Of a DNA stretch of 64,000 nt, positions 1-11,700 are shown piece by piece (the stretch's first letter is position 1; each line of letters begins with the position of its first letter). The notes below the pieces were generated by a model. That model saw nothing but the letters and a program-made list of their open reading frames with translations, was not told the DNA's origin and searched no databases. The stretch lies in NCBI GenBank assembly GCA_001632425.1, contig KV425613.1:68200-132199 (forward strand). Direction: 5' to 3'. Both the position numbers and the translations under genes were made by a program. The stretch is from Neolentinus lepideus HHB14362 ss-1. Taxonomy: Eukaryota; Basidiomycota; Agaricomycetes; Gloeophyllales; Gloeophyllaceae.

Positions 1-81
1 GCTTAAAACATTACTGGGTATTGCATAAGGGTTTGTTAAAATATTAGACATGTAATACATTATTATTACAGAACCGGCTGA
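1..81 (-). repeat. Direct repeat, copy 1 (at least 81 bp)
   Basis: Matches 4283-4363 at 80 of 81 positions (C at 75 against T at 4357). The copy begins at the window edge, so the repeat may continue further left. Read on the minus strand it starts with TCAGCCRGTTCTGTAATAAT, enters the reverse-transcriptase ORF in frame and supplies its last residues (FCNNNVLHV) and stop. The other copy ends the Ty3 integrase ORF in the same frame. It may be a terminal repeat of the retroelement lying between the copies (A-type repeat or LTR); its true length cannot be seen here. Confidence 0.85.
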
Positions 82-2910
82 GGGAGTCTAACAAATCCTG
101 AATCCATCGCAAGTCAGAAAGGAGAGGTTTTGATGGATGAAGGTGTGCACGTGGTGACCTGTAGCCTGTGGTGAAGTGGGACAGGGCACGGAGGAAGGGG
201 CGGATTAGTGGGAATATGCATGATATGTGGACAAGCTTTCCGTGCAGCCGTTGAGCATCATGTGCTGAGAACTTGGCATCTTTCGCAAACCAGCCGTCTA
301 CCAAGGCCGTCATAGCATTCAGCTTCTCCAGTGGGACTGCCACAGTTTTGGCCTCGATGTCCCAGTTGAAGCCTATATAATGCTGCATGGATGCAAACAT
401 TTTGGTCTTCTGAGCCCCCCATGGGATGCCAATCACGGCTGTCAGGCCAATGAAGTCATCTTCCGTCCATGACTGGCCAGGGAGGCAGAACGCAAGGAAA
501 TTGTTGACCCACTTGCAGATCGGGCCCATGTGAGCAGCATTGTATATGCCTACTAACATATCAGCCACTGCACTGAACACCCCAGCACTTGAGGAAAGTC
601 TGAACATCACTGCACAGTTGACGTAAACCTTCCCCTTCCAGAACAGGCACACCACTGATATGCACAGACACACGACGAAACCTGCGGAAGTGAGACCTAA
701 AGTGTAGACACAACCACAAAGCAAACACCAAAGCCCTTGGTGTCAGATGGCTGCGAGGCCCGGGGTAGTGAAGGGTAATATAGTTCGGAGGGGATGGGTT
801 TAGGTGAGACGTATAGTTGGGGCTAAAGGTAGGTTGGCGCCAAGTCACTACTCGGTGGCAGTCTGAGGATAGAAGGCGACACTATGCGCTATGTAGCGCT
901 ATGTGCACAGCACTGTGTAGACACTATACAATGCTCCTCCTGTTCAGTGCTATATGGTCTTTGATGCTCTATAGAGGAGCGCTACTTGTAGTCGCTATCT
1001 CTAACTCGAACATGTATAGATTCTGGTTAGCGCTACGCTATGGCGCACAGGCTGTCTTGGAGGAAGGAACTTATAAGGGATTGCTTATGAACAGCGACGC
1101 TATGCTGGTGTACTCTGTCACTATCTCTGGGTGAAGTCAGAGGTATGCAAGAGTACCTAAACGTGAGTCGCAAGATGGACTTTAGAAGAAACTCTGACGC
1201 GAGACTGAAATCTGAAGAGTGTGGTGAAGATAACTTGTTATACAAACAGTAGAGTAATGGCTTAAATACAAGAGAGCAACTGCTCTATGTCCGATCCTAT
1301 CTACCTACTACTGCGAGTTGTGCCTCTGCTCAGCCTCACATCCATATGACTCATACTGCCTTGCTCCTAATCTGCATGCACTCTTCGACCAGTACCCTGC
1401 ATGACCAACTCTAGCACATGCGCCATTCCGCGGATGGGAGCCTGTCGGGTGCGTCTTGACCTTGTGTTAGAGCACGCCTCTTCGATGATCCGTGTGCGGG
1501 CTATGCTGCTGATGCTAATGTGATACTGCCGAAAGAGGGCTAAAGGGCAGGGCCACTCTGTGGTGTGGTGGTGTCGTGATAGCCGTGGTCGTGCCATGTG
1601 TTGATGCGCACTGCATGCATAAGGAAAGTCACGCCAATAGAACTAGCGCTGATCTGAAGCAACAGCAGGCTGTACACCATATGGAAAGGTGCCCTGAGAC
1701 ACCACCTCAGTTCGGACTGCAGTAACAATGCCGGCCGACGCATGCTGAAATGCCGATGACTCGACTGAATGACGTTCAACGTCCAAGCTACCAAGGAGCC
1801 ATCCTAAATGTGCTGAGGAGCTGAGAGCCTTGTCGCTGGTGCATAGGGTTGCTAGTGCGCAGAGTACCAACAGTGTGCTATTGAGTCGCTAAGTCGCCAT
1901 TCCCATGAAGCATGCGGAATCACCCTAAATCACATTTTCTGGGGTCAGAAGCCAACAGGGGCCTATCACCGCATTCTGCTGATCTGGACAGATGGGTGTT
2001 ATGCAGTATGAGGCAGATATGTCAAAGGCAGCTGCCAGCATTCCCAAAGGGAGATTGAGGATCAGGTTTGAGGTCTCTGCAAAAGTGCCTCACTCTGTTG
2101 GGAAGTCGTCCAAATTGATGCCAGCATTCACAGATGGGATGCTGGGCTAATCACACTCAAATATCAGAACTGCACCAAGATCATGTATTAACCTCTAGCT
2201 CGTAAATTGTTGCATGGATACAACATATCCTGCACCAGGTGTAACTTCAATGTACCAGGCTTCGGGACCAGACCTAAAGGTGAGGTCTGAAAAGGCCCAA
2301 TTAACCGTTTGAGCTCTGCAGGCTCAAATCCTTCAGAATACTGTCCAGCGGCAACCTCCCCGGCAATGTACGTGTTTATGAACTCGGTGTCTAACTCTGA
2401 GGATCTGTGGTTGTCAAAGATAAATGTCTGGGGCAGCAGTACATTCACCCCTACATCGAACCTGGAATGTAGGCCATCGACTACATGCTGCCAGTGATCG
2501 AGTATATTGAGATTGCGAAGCAGCGACTCAACCTTAGCCAGGTCCAAGGGCAAGATGACCCGGCGTGGGTCACTCGTGCCGGGTGCAAGTGGCAGCACCG
2601 TGGCCTGCGGCCCCACAGAGACTGCACCCATGGTAGTGTAGGCACTGGGTTCCAAAGCGGCAAGCTGAGTTGCATGCCCAATTGAAGCAGAACTCCTGCC
2701 CATCTTGTGAAATGAGGGCAGGTCGCATGCCATACATGTTAAGGGCAGTGACAGGATGTCCCGCAGTTGTGGTCTTGTTGGTACAGGTGGTGGGGAGATG
2801 CCCATCATGCCTGCAGTGAAAGCAGCAGTTGTTACGCTTGGGTTGGTAATGGCCTCGCTTGACTTGCTGTCCATCATTGTAGCCTGCAGTTCCAGCTCTC
2901 TTTGCACCAT
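44..2910 (-). pseudogene. Reverse transcriptase/RNase H of DIRS-like element, broken
   Basis: Two blocks of one protein are seen. The upstream block (2910-2188, continuing with stops to about 1969) has the conserved FDNHRSSELDTEFINTYIAG and LGLVPKPGTLKLHLVQDM stretches, then the palm region ending near CPDQQNA. The downstream block (about 655-44) resumes with VCLFWKGKVYV, the LSSSAGVF motif, the catalytic region KWVNNFLAF and an RNase H-like stretch (HGKLVHISCIFPLIRPFLRA). Removing 656-1968 and one 4-bp flank joins the two in frame. Family members carry Asp-Asp where this copy has Asn-Asn, and one Trp codon in the palm reads TGA. The C-terminus is cut by the 81-bp repeat. Confidence 0.8.
656..1968. 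mobile_element. Solo-LTR-like insertion of 1313 bp
   Basis: The segment interrupts the reverse transcriptase. Its ends are the short inverted pair TGATA...TATCA, of the TG..CA form usual for LTRs. Flanks are CCAC (652-655) and CCGC (1969-1972), a likely 4-bp target duplication with one transition. Deleting the segment and one flank restores the RT frame. It contains no ORF with a recognisable domain. Solo LTR is the simplest reading; a non-autonomous element of another class is possible. Confidence 0.65.
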
Positions 2911-3994
2911 GAGGCAAAGTGACCTGGGCCACAGGGAGTACAGCCACCTGTGCCATTATGGTCGGAGCAGTCACAATGGTTACCAAGGAGCTCATGTCCA
3001 GTGGCCCCAGATCCATGCGCAGATCAATTGCTGCAGCCTCCCACTGCTGCACATCATAGCACAGGGCAATCTTCCAGCTATGCATCCTGGCAATTGTGGT
3101 AACATTCTGGTGGTGACGGGCAAGGGCATCAGCCCTCTCGCTACCATGGTGAGCTCTGGTCCACTCGACGGCTACTCGGGCTGCCTCCAGCTACTCAGCA
3201 ATTTTGATTGCATACTCGCCTGCCCTATTGAGGCCCTTCGAGATGAACTGTCCCATGGAGGTATCAATCTGCCACATGGTCTCGCCACAGCTGGCTGCCT
3301 TTTGGGCACTCGTCGTGAGGGCTGAGTAGGGAACATATTTTCCTTCACGAATCGCATCCTCCACCTTTGGTGGCACAACTGGATGAGGGAACAGTCAGCA
3401 ACTGTGTGACAGATGGGTGTGCAGCACCAAGTTGCGCATGCAGCATGGATACAGAATGGGCGCATGCAGCACAAACAGGGAATGGGCACGTTCAGTGCTA
3501 TGGCAGCCACGCATGCAGCACAGCAGTCAACCAGTGTGCAGCGCTATGGCAGCCGCGCATGCAGCACAGCGGTCAACCAGTGTGCAGTGCAGATGAAGCA
3601 GGGAGGGTGGGCGGAGAAGGTAAAAACACTCACTGAGGGCAAGGGCATCCGCTTTATGCCCAGGGATGATGGGTGGCAGCACAACAGCTTTCTTGCCATC
3701 ATCATGCTGATTTTGGGCCCAGGTACTAGCTGCTGCAATGGTCCACAGGTTGGCCACCAATGGGTTGACTGGGGTTACAGGCGGCGGAGGCCCCGGGGCT
3801 TCATTCAGGTTGAAGTCTGGTCTTCCCCTAGCCAGACCCTGCTGAAATTCCCACATGTGAGCTTGGAAATGGGTAAGTGTCACATCTGATGCATCCAGCG
3901 TGGATGGGGCCAGGGGCACAGACAGGCTACGAAGCCTCTGAGGGGGTACCTGAGCCCCAGTTCCTAAGTTTAATCTGAGATGTTGGTGAGACAT
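2570..3994 (-). pseudogene. Gag-like protein of DIRS-like element, broken
   Basis: The region starts with MSHQHLRLN at 3994 and continues in at least three frame-shifted pieces (3994-3527, 3376-3191, 3085-2570). The C-terminal piece carries a cysteine/histidine zinc-knuckle array: CFHCRHDGHLPTTC, then an ACNSACRFGTQC..H region and CSLCGAAGHGAATC. This fits a nucleic-acid-binding gag. A 46-bp tandem duplication at 3493-3584 and further indels break the frame. It overlaps the 5' part of the RT in another frame, as is common in such elements. Confidence 0.7.
3493..3584. repeat. 46-bp tandem duplication inside gag
   Basis: Two adjacent 46-bp units (3493-3538 and 3539-3584), each beginning CAGYGCTATGGCAGCC, differ at only a few positions. 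Because 46 is not a multiple of three, the duplication shifts the gag frame. A few bases of a third unit follow. Confidence 0.85.
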
Positions 3995-4282
3995 TATGTT
4001 AAAGCAATATGATAATGATTAAGAGATTGTAAATAGTAGCGAGCAGTCAGAGTGTGAGCTGTTTGACAAAGCAGATGGTCAAAGTCAGACGGACAAGGAA
4101 AGAAAACTGACAGTGGCCATGGGAAAGGCTCTCGCTCGGCTGGACATTGCTGCCAGCCATACTCCACTGCGCTGGAGTCCTACCAGCACTGCCACTCATG
4201 CCTGGGTGCTGGGCAGTCCAATTCAAACCCAGCCCAGGTTCCGGGGCAATGTATGGCACAGCCCAGGGCATTAATACATTAT
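3995..4282. other. Leader or LTR-like region between the two retroelements
   Basis: This 288-bp stretch joins the repeat at 4283-4363 to the gag start at 3994. Read on the minus strand, the interval from TGTAATAATAATG (about 4354) to TTTAACA just before the gag ATG could be an LTR or terminal A-repeat of the DIRS-like element. Only 81 bp of a second copy are inside the window, so this cannot be settled. No ORF here is supported. Confidence 0.4.
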
Positions 4283-4363
4283 GCTTAAAACATTACTGGG
4301 TATTGCATAAGGGTTTGTTAAAATATTAGACATGTAATACATTATTATTACAGAACTGGCTGA
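4283..4363 (-). repeat. Direct repeat, copy 2
   Basis: Partner of 1-81 with one mismatch. On the minus strand it abuts the Ty3 integrase ORF, which reads directly into the repeat and stops at the TAA at 4328-4326, giving the same FCNNNVLHV tail as copy 1. The first base of disagreement beyond the repeat is 4364 against 82. Confidence 0.85.
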
Positions 4364-7011
4364 TGTGATCAAGGCGGCAATGTTGAAGATGCTTAATCTC
4401 AGCATCCATAGGGGGCCGGCAAAGGACATTGAAAGTCGTGTCGTGAGGGAGTCTCAGCTGGTGTCCGTAAGCCAAATAGAATGGTGAGGCACTGGTTGAA
4501 TGACTTACATGTTCCTGATGTGCAAGGAGAGCATTGGGAAGGTAACTATCCCACTGGTCCTGTCAGTCGGGAGCCATATACCAGGCTAAAATCTGCACAA
4601 GATTATCATTGAACTTCTCAAGACATCCATTTGTCTGAGGATGATATGGTGAGGTGTGTATATGCTCAATCACATTCATTGAATGTAATTCTGACTTTCA
4701 TAGGAGAAGAACTCTTCTCCATTGTCCATCAGGATGGAAAGGGGCTTGCCATGGGTGGTAATGATGTGTCACAGGAGGTCAAGGAAAGCTGCACCCGAGC
4801 AATGGGGAACTGTGATGGCATAGGTGAAGTCCATACAGTGATCCATAGCTGTCAGAATGTACTCATTCCCACTCTTTGTCCTAGTCAGAGGTCCTATCCA
4901 ATTGAACGCCCAATGATCAAAAGCATTCATCTGGGGCAACAGATGTAAAGGCTGCAGCGGGGCTGGTATGCGCTTCATAAATTGACAGTTGTTGCAACGG
5001 CTGACCACATCTTCAATGATTTCCATCATAAAAGGCATCCATAACTGCTGACAAGTGACTTCAAAGACAGCCTGAGGACCGAGATGTCCAAGATCAATGT
5101 GAAGGTTGGTAATCCATTTGTGAGCTTTGGGTGTCAAAATGGGAACACGCAAAGTCACCGTGGGATTACCCTCAATAATACAAAATAGCTCCCACTTGCA
5201 CAAGAAGAATCCAGGGCAGTTTGGCTCAGTGCTATTTTGAGAATGTAAGTCATCACAGAGCTTCAAGAGATTGTCAAAAGCAGCTGACTTGACTTGCTCC
5301 CATTCCAGTTCTAGTGGATTAGTGAAGAGTGGTCCTAGTGTTTCAGAATCTGGTATGTCAGGGTGGTCTTCATGATGAGAAAGTGCATCCGCGCTGTCTG
5401 CTGATTACCGGGGTGATAGATAATCTTAATATCGAAGTGCGCAATGTTATCTGCAAACTTTGCAAGTCAACACCCAAGGCTCTTCTGCGAGAGGAAATAC
5501 TTCAGAGATTCATGGTCTGTTCAGACCACTATTGGTGAGCCTTCAATGTATCCATGCCATTTCTGCAAGCAGTGGTCAATTGCTAACATTTTGCGCTCCT
5601 GAGCAGAGCGATGCTGCTTGGTAGGAGTCATACAGCATGACTCATATGCAATGACGTGAAGATCAGAGTCCTCAAAGTTAAAATGGGATGGATCGTCTGA
5701 ACCCATACCCTTCCCCTCCTTAAATGCCTCAGTTGTCATCTGCACCTGGTGCAAAATACTGCTGATGCAGTTACCCAATGCATCGACATTGATAATGAAG
5801 AGGTGCCAAGGCCTAGGGTAGCAAAGTAAGGGTGTCGATGTAAGCTTCTGCTTTAACAGTTCAAAAGTTTTGTTGGACTCAGCTGACCATTTAATCATGT
5901 CATTTTTGTGAGGTGAACCCTTTGTGAAGTCGTATAGGGCACTAGTGATCTTCGTGAAGCCCTTGTGGAAGTGTCAGTAATATCTGGCAAAGCTGAGGAA
6001 ACTCTGCATCTTCATTATGGTCTCTGGTTGCGGCCAATTGACAATTGTGGCAATCTTGTCTGGGTCAGCATGAATACCATCTGCAGAGACAATATGGCCC
6101 AAGTAGAGAAGTTCCCACTGTGCCCAATGGCACTTCTTCTCTGAGAGGATGAGCCCGTGCTCATCCAGCCATTCCAAGACTTGTATGACATTGGCAAGAT
6201 GATCCTGCTCTGTATGGGAGTAGATGACAATGTCATCTAAGGAGACCATCACAGTGCAATCCAAATAGTCCCGTAGAATGTCATTCATCATGTTCTGAAA
6301 GGTTGCCGGGGCATTTGTCAGTCCAAAGGGCATAACACAGAATTGATAATGCCTGAATCAACAAGTAAACACCACCTTGAGCTTGGCATCATCAGACAGA
6401 CGCACCTGCCAGTAACCAGACTTTAAGTCGAGCAGAGTAAAGTATGAGGCACCACAGAGATTTTGGAAGTTATCTTCAATGCGAGGAAGTGGGTAAGCAT
6501 TGCATTTCGTGACAGCATTGAGGGCATGAAAGTCAATGCAAATATGCAGTGAGCCATCCTTCTTCTTGACCAAGATTAAAGGGGCTGACCACGGCGACTC
6601 ACTTGGTTCAATAATGCCATCCCACAATCCCTCATCAATAAACTTCCTAACAGCTTCATGCTCTGGTGGCAACAATGGGCATCCCTGTGCTCATATTGGC
6701 TTGGCATCACCTGTGTCAATTTTGTGGACCCAACATCGTTTCAGTGGGAAGCCTACTTCATTGTGAAACAACCTCAGAAAATGTCTCTTGCAGAAGTTCT
6801 TGAGACATTTGCTGAAGGTGGGCTTCAATATCTTATCCTTCTCTGAGTTGAGGTCCTTTATGAAAAGCTCAGCCTCTTTCTTCATCAGCAGTATTGCACG
6901 GGCAAAAAGACAGTGAACCTGCTTCATCTTTGGGTCTACGAGGTACCAGGAATTGGTTTTCCAGTGAGGCTTTGCCTCATAACATTTCAACCAGTTCTGT
7001 CTGATAATCAA
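4326..7011 (-). pseudogene. Ty3 pol: RT, RNase H and integrase, broken
   Basis: RT lies at 6675-5974, with GIIEPSESPWSAPLILVKKK, FVMPFGL-type (CVMPFGLTNAPATFQ) and the catalytic VSLDDIVIYS, where the usual Tyr before the LDD core is Ser. RNase H follows at 5898-5521. Integrase at 5266-4326 has the HHCC-type zinc region (CNNCQFMKR) and the core with MDHCMDFTYAI, then ASPFYLAYGHQLRLPHDT. Stops occur between the pieces, for example just after FLSFARYY. The integrase frame is open to the repeat junction and ends FCNNNVLHV. Confidence 0.85.
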
Positions 7012-7017
7012 GTCATA

Positions 7018-8511
7018 TCAGAGGTTATAATTGTCGAGTATGTAGGCATAGATCCTGGTCTTTAGCATTCCTGTCTGAAGGCTGAAGATTGCCCAAGCTG
7101 ATGTTGTTGTAGATCCAGCACCAATGATGGCTCTGGTGGCCATCAGATAGATGTCTGCACCAATGAGCTGGGAAATGCTATGCTTGATGTACATTGGTGG
7201 TGCACCTGTATCAACAATAGTGGTGGTGTCAATGTACCTTTGTCCATCCTTGCTGCCAAGCTCTATTGGATATATTGGTAGGCTTTCCTTTGGCAGAGGG
7301 TCATCGGCGAGATTAAGAACATGTAGTTCTGGTGACCCAAGGACATCCTCAATCTGGATAGGGCCATCGGGGATGGTAATGTCCTCAGCCATCAAAGATG
7401 TAGGCTCAAGCTCACTGAGGTGAGGCTCCTGATTACCCTGCTGCTGGCAACATCTCGGTGAGCAACAATTGCATGTGTAATGGCTCAAGCGGTTGCAATT
7501 AAAGCAATGAACCTTGGAGCCAGAGGTACCATTTTGGTTAGCACCTACCCAAGTGCTCTCCATCACATCCAAATCCATTGGTATGACTCCATTGGAGGGT
7601 GCGGTCATCAGTGGGGTAGCAGTATGAGTGTCGGAGGAAGGGAAGGACAGTGGATGGGTGGTGGAGGACTGTTGCTGATTATTACCATGTTGTATAATGT
7701 TCTTGAACTTCTTTTTGAAGGCGTTGGATGAATGCAAAGAGTCATGCAAGCTCTGGAGTTGATCATACTCTCGGGCTGCATGGTACATCTCTTCAACTGT
7801 GGTAGGCTTCTGCAATTGTACCTGCATCACAACATCAATGGGTAGATGTTGCAAGAAGAACCTGAGATGATCCCCAAAAGTCATTTCATTCTCAGGAATC
7901 TGAGACTTGTAGGTATGAAAGAGCTCACAGTATCATACAAGGTTCCCTTTGTATGATAGGGTGTGCAGCTCATTATGCAGAGCCTCAATCTGTAAGGGTG
8001 TGTCATACTTCTTCAGCATCTCCTCCTTCAACTGTGCCCATCCCAGCAAACCCTTAGTCTTCCGCAGGGTGATGTACCATCTCATTGTGTCTCTGTGGAA
8101 TAGTACTGACACCTGCAAGGGCCAATCTGATTCTGGAATATGTTGGCCTTGTAAGAAATCCTCCAAGATACAGATCCAAGCACATACATCCTCATTATCC
8201 CTTCTGGAAAAGTGTGCTAACTCAGCTTTGATATTTGTGGGTCAAACAGAGGGAGTACCAGTGGTAGCAGACCCTGCTGTTTGAGGACTGGTCTGATTGA
8301 ACTGGGCTGACAAGAGAGCATCACGGAATGGTACCTGAAGCTGCTGTGCCATGAGCATAGAGTTCCGGGCCTCAGTGGCAACCTGATGACTTTCTGCAGT
8401 GATCTGTTGGCTCTCGGTCATGTACTGCTGGCTTTGACTAAGATGAGAGTCCAAGTCAATAAGAAGCTCATGCAATGTACCATACTGTACCACCCAGACC
8501 TTATGTGACAC
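7018..8511 (-). pseudogene. Ty3 gag and protease region, broken
   Basis: Three pieces in order are seen: 8511-8242 (N-terminal, glutamine-rich coiled coil), 8166-7933 (retrotransposon gag capsid, MRWYITLRKTKGLLGWAQLK) and 7884-7018. The last piece contains an intact CX2CX4HX4C zinc knuckle (CFNCNRLSHYTCNC) and an aspartic protease motif (VDTGAPPMYI). Frame breaks separate the pieces. Confidence 0.82.
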
Positions 8512-8548
8512 AACTGCTTATGTAATGAGGTGTGAGAAAGAGGATGTA

Positions 8549-8608
8549 TAGGCAACCAGAGTCTCGGGACATGGGACACAGGCAACAAGGTGCCTAAGCA
8601 ACGGATCA
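8549..8608. repeat. Dispersed repeat motif, copy 1
   Basis: Contains, in order and orientation, ATAGGCAAC, GGGACATGGGACA and GCCTAAG, also found at 12249-12293. It sits between the Ty3 gag and the DDE transposon. The origin is unknown: it may be a subterminal sequence of the DDE element or a fragment of a retroelement leader. Confidence 0.45.
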
Positions 8609-8740
8609 GCTGGGACAATGGATCAATGATGCCGCTACATGATTGTGGCTAGAACTAAATTTGGAATGTGGCAAAGTTGAAGTTTAAAACCTAGTTTCTG
8701 CAATGGCATGCCACACAACATCCCTAGACCAACATCAACA

Positions 8741-11700
8741 ATGTCACCTGTCAAAAATTTGACACAGAAGCTTAAGGTCTTGTTTGACTTGGTTGACAGG
8801 CTTCCATTCACTAGTGTTGCCACAGCTCAGCTTTTTCTGGCTAGCCATGAATGAGCTGTTTCCACTACAGGCTGTTATAAAAATCCACTCACCTGAGTAC
8901 TCTGACATTGAATGTGAAATATAATTATACACACTATCCAATATTTTGAGATTTTTATATCAAGTTTTGCACTACAGAGAGGAAATGGCTTGTTTACGGC
9001 TAGCCAGAAAAAGCTGAGCCATGGCAACACTACCATTCACCATCCCATACAACTCCAATTTTCCTCCCTTCAGCTTGGACTCTGAAGATATCGAAGACAT
9101 GGGATATAGCGGTGCACTCAATCAGTGTTTTCACCATGTCTGGAGCTACAAAGCTCAAGGCATTCATATTCATGAGAGGGGTACCAAGCTTGATTACACA
9201 CTGCTGGTGTTCAAGATTGCAATATCCTGTGCAGATGATTATGGCATCATTGACAATTGGCTCGATGCCTTCTTGTCATGAGCCTGAGACCTCAGCTTAA
9301 CAGATCTGTGAGCATTTTTATGATATTTACCATTCCATTACTTAGTTTCTGTCAATACAGGTCTGACTCAGAGCCTCAGGCTAAGACAGGACCTGAACCT
9401 GAATTGAACTCTGAGCCTCTGACCTCTTCCATGCCATCTGCTCAACTGCGCTTTGGCTACTCTAAGAAGCAACAGACCAAGCTTCCCTTCCAAAAGATTA
9501 CACCTGAAGAGGCTGTGGAACAAAATGAACAGGAGTTTGCTGAGCTCCGTGATTGCTGTTTGGAGCTTAGAGCAGTAGAAAATTTGAAGCAATTGAAGAA
9601 GGAGGAAGACCAGCATGTGTATGAATGAGAGAGGAAGGCTCGACAGCAGTGGAACAAGAAACAGGAACCACCAGCATGCAAGAACAGCAACTCCAATTTT
9701 GTTGCAAACCTGGACTCACACAATGCTGCACCTCAAGTTCCCACACTCATGACAGCATCTGTACCTGTCTCCAATTCTGCCTTTGTGACTCCACCTAATC
9801 CTGATTTGGTGGCCACTGCCAAGTCTGCACCTGTTGCACACCAGTCTATGACCCAGGAGAGTCAGCCAGAAACTACTTTATCATACCCAAGCCAGAAGCA
9901 ACAGAATGCTCAGATGACGGTCAAGCCTCAGCAGATCACCCAAAGAGCTGCAAAAGCAGAGAGAACAGGGCAGCCAGAGCCATTGCACTGGACAAACTGG
10001 CAGTGCCACTGGACGTGGACTCAGATTGTCGAAGCTCAGTCGAAGGTTGGCTGGAGCCCCCAGGAAATCTGTAGCTATTTATATAAGAAAAATTCATTGT
10101 GGTATGAGCCAACCAAGACTGATCCTGGAGGACTGCACTGAGGGACAGTGAACAAGTGGATTGAAGATGACAGAAATGGTGGAAAGTGGTGGAAGAAAGA
10201 AGTTCTTGAATGGGCTACTCAAGGCTGAAAGGGAGCAACTTCCCATTCCAAGATCCTGGTGCCATACCCACACATTGTCAATGCAATCACTGCCCAGCTT
10301 GAAGCACTGCGATCTGTTGGCAGTTGCATGCAAGGTCTACTGGCTACTGCAGTTATCTGCACTCACATTGAACATGGTGCACCACATTTGTTTGAACAGG
10401 GCTTCACTCTTTTGGAGTCCTGGGTGCAGCAGTTTCTCATGGATCATCTAGGCCAGAGTGCCCACAAAGCTACACAAAAGGCAGCCAAACTCCCAAAGGA
10501 TTATGAGTATCTGTGTGCCAAGACCCTGGCCTGGGTTACAGTAGTTTGTCAAATCCACCATATACATCCTGACCTCTGGGTAAATGCAGACCAGACTGGC
10601 AATAAATTATTCCCAACTGGGCAGTACACCTACGAGAAGAAAGGCTCAAAGGATGTGTCAGTTTCTGATCATGAGGAGAAGCAACAGACTACCGCTGTCA
10701 CCACCTTGTCACAGAGCAGCTGGATGCCAGCATGCAATGCAGCACATCAAGAAGAAGCAGATGCACTGGGCTTTACTTATGCACATGGTGACAAATGGCA
10801 CTGGAGTTCACAAGAAACCATGAAGCAATGGGTAATGGAAATCTTTGACCCATATATCGAGTGCATGAAGGTGCACAACAGTCTTCCTGCTGATGCAAAA
10901 TCACTACTTCTTATTGATGTCTTGCCTGTTCATATTGCGAAGAAGAACCCTGATGATTTCTTGCCATGGATGAAACAGATGCACCTGAATGTTATTGTTC
11001 TCTTCATTCCTGGAGGCTGCACTGGGATCTTCCAACCCACTGATGTTGGAGTACAGCATCTTCTCAAGCACCAAGTCAAACGGAGTGCTACAGACTTCAT
11101 TGTTGCTAAGGCTACTAGGCAGCTGGCTCTTGGTGTTGCTCCAAAAGATGTGAAAGTACCCATGGATCTGCTGACACTTCGAAATGCATCTATTGCATGG
11201 TTTGTTGATGCTTACCGCTACTTTGAGAAACACCCGGAGATCTTAAGGAAGGCTTGGGAGAATTGTAAAGTCAGAGATTTGAACTTGTTGCAAGAGTGTT
11301 CAGACAGTGATTTGGCCTGGAAGCACTGCCAGGAGCTTATCAGGTCAGATGAAGCATTTTGATCTGAGTTTACCAGCTTCAATTTTTTGGCAATAACTGG
11401 AGATCTGAGTGCTGAGGAAGACCATGGGGATGTATTTACCACAGGTGATGAAACAGTCTCACTGGAAGCACTTCAGGCTACTGCTACAGATACCAGCATG
11501 GCCGATCCCTTTGCAGAAGCAGACTTCAAGCTGGTAATGCCAGAAGACTATCATCCTCGCAAGCACCAGGCATCTCACGATAACCTGGCTGCGGCAGACA
11601 AATCAAGTGTCAACTCTGATCTGGAAACTGGCACTGCTGTCGACTCACCCCAGAGTTCTCTTCTGCTGCCTGCTCCCCTGCACATTTCCAATGCTCCACA

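Larger units (their letters stand above)
44..3994 (-). mobile_element. Degenerate DIRS/Ngaro-like retroelement
   Basis: A minus-strand element with a gag-like region (3994 down to about 2570), then a reverse transcriptase/RNase H region (2910 down to 44). The order and the RT type, of the class found in fungal tyrosine-recombinase retroelements, suggest DIRS/Ngaro rather than Ty3. No tyrosine recombinase is visible, so the class is tentative. The element is dead: the frame is broken several times, a 1313-bp sequence is inserted in the RT (656-1968), a 46-bp tandem duplication shifts the gag frame, and the RT catalytic pair is mutated. It is bracketed by the 81-bp direct repeats at 1-81 and 4283-4363. 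Confidence 0.7.
4326..8511 (-). mobile_element. Degenerate Ty3 (gypsy) retrotransposon, 3' truncated
   Basis: The minus-strand order gag, zinc knuckle, protease, RT, RNase H, integrase is that of Ty3/Metaviridae elements. The gag starts near 8511 (MSHKVWVVQYG). Several stops and frameshifts interrupt it. The integrase is cut at about 4364, where the sequence passes into the 81-bp repeat, so the 3' end and 3' LTR are missing. No LTR pair could be defined. Confidence 0.88.

Noticed and set aside
9021..9281. ORF starting ATGGCAACAC taken as the transposase start
   Set aside because: This ATG is inside the MITE end; the original transposase frame begins at 8741.
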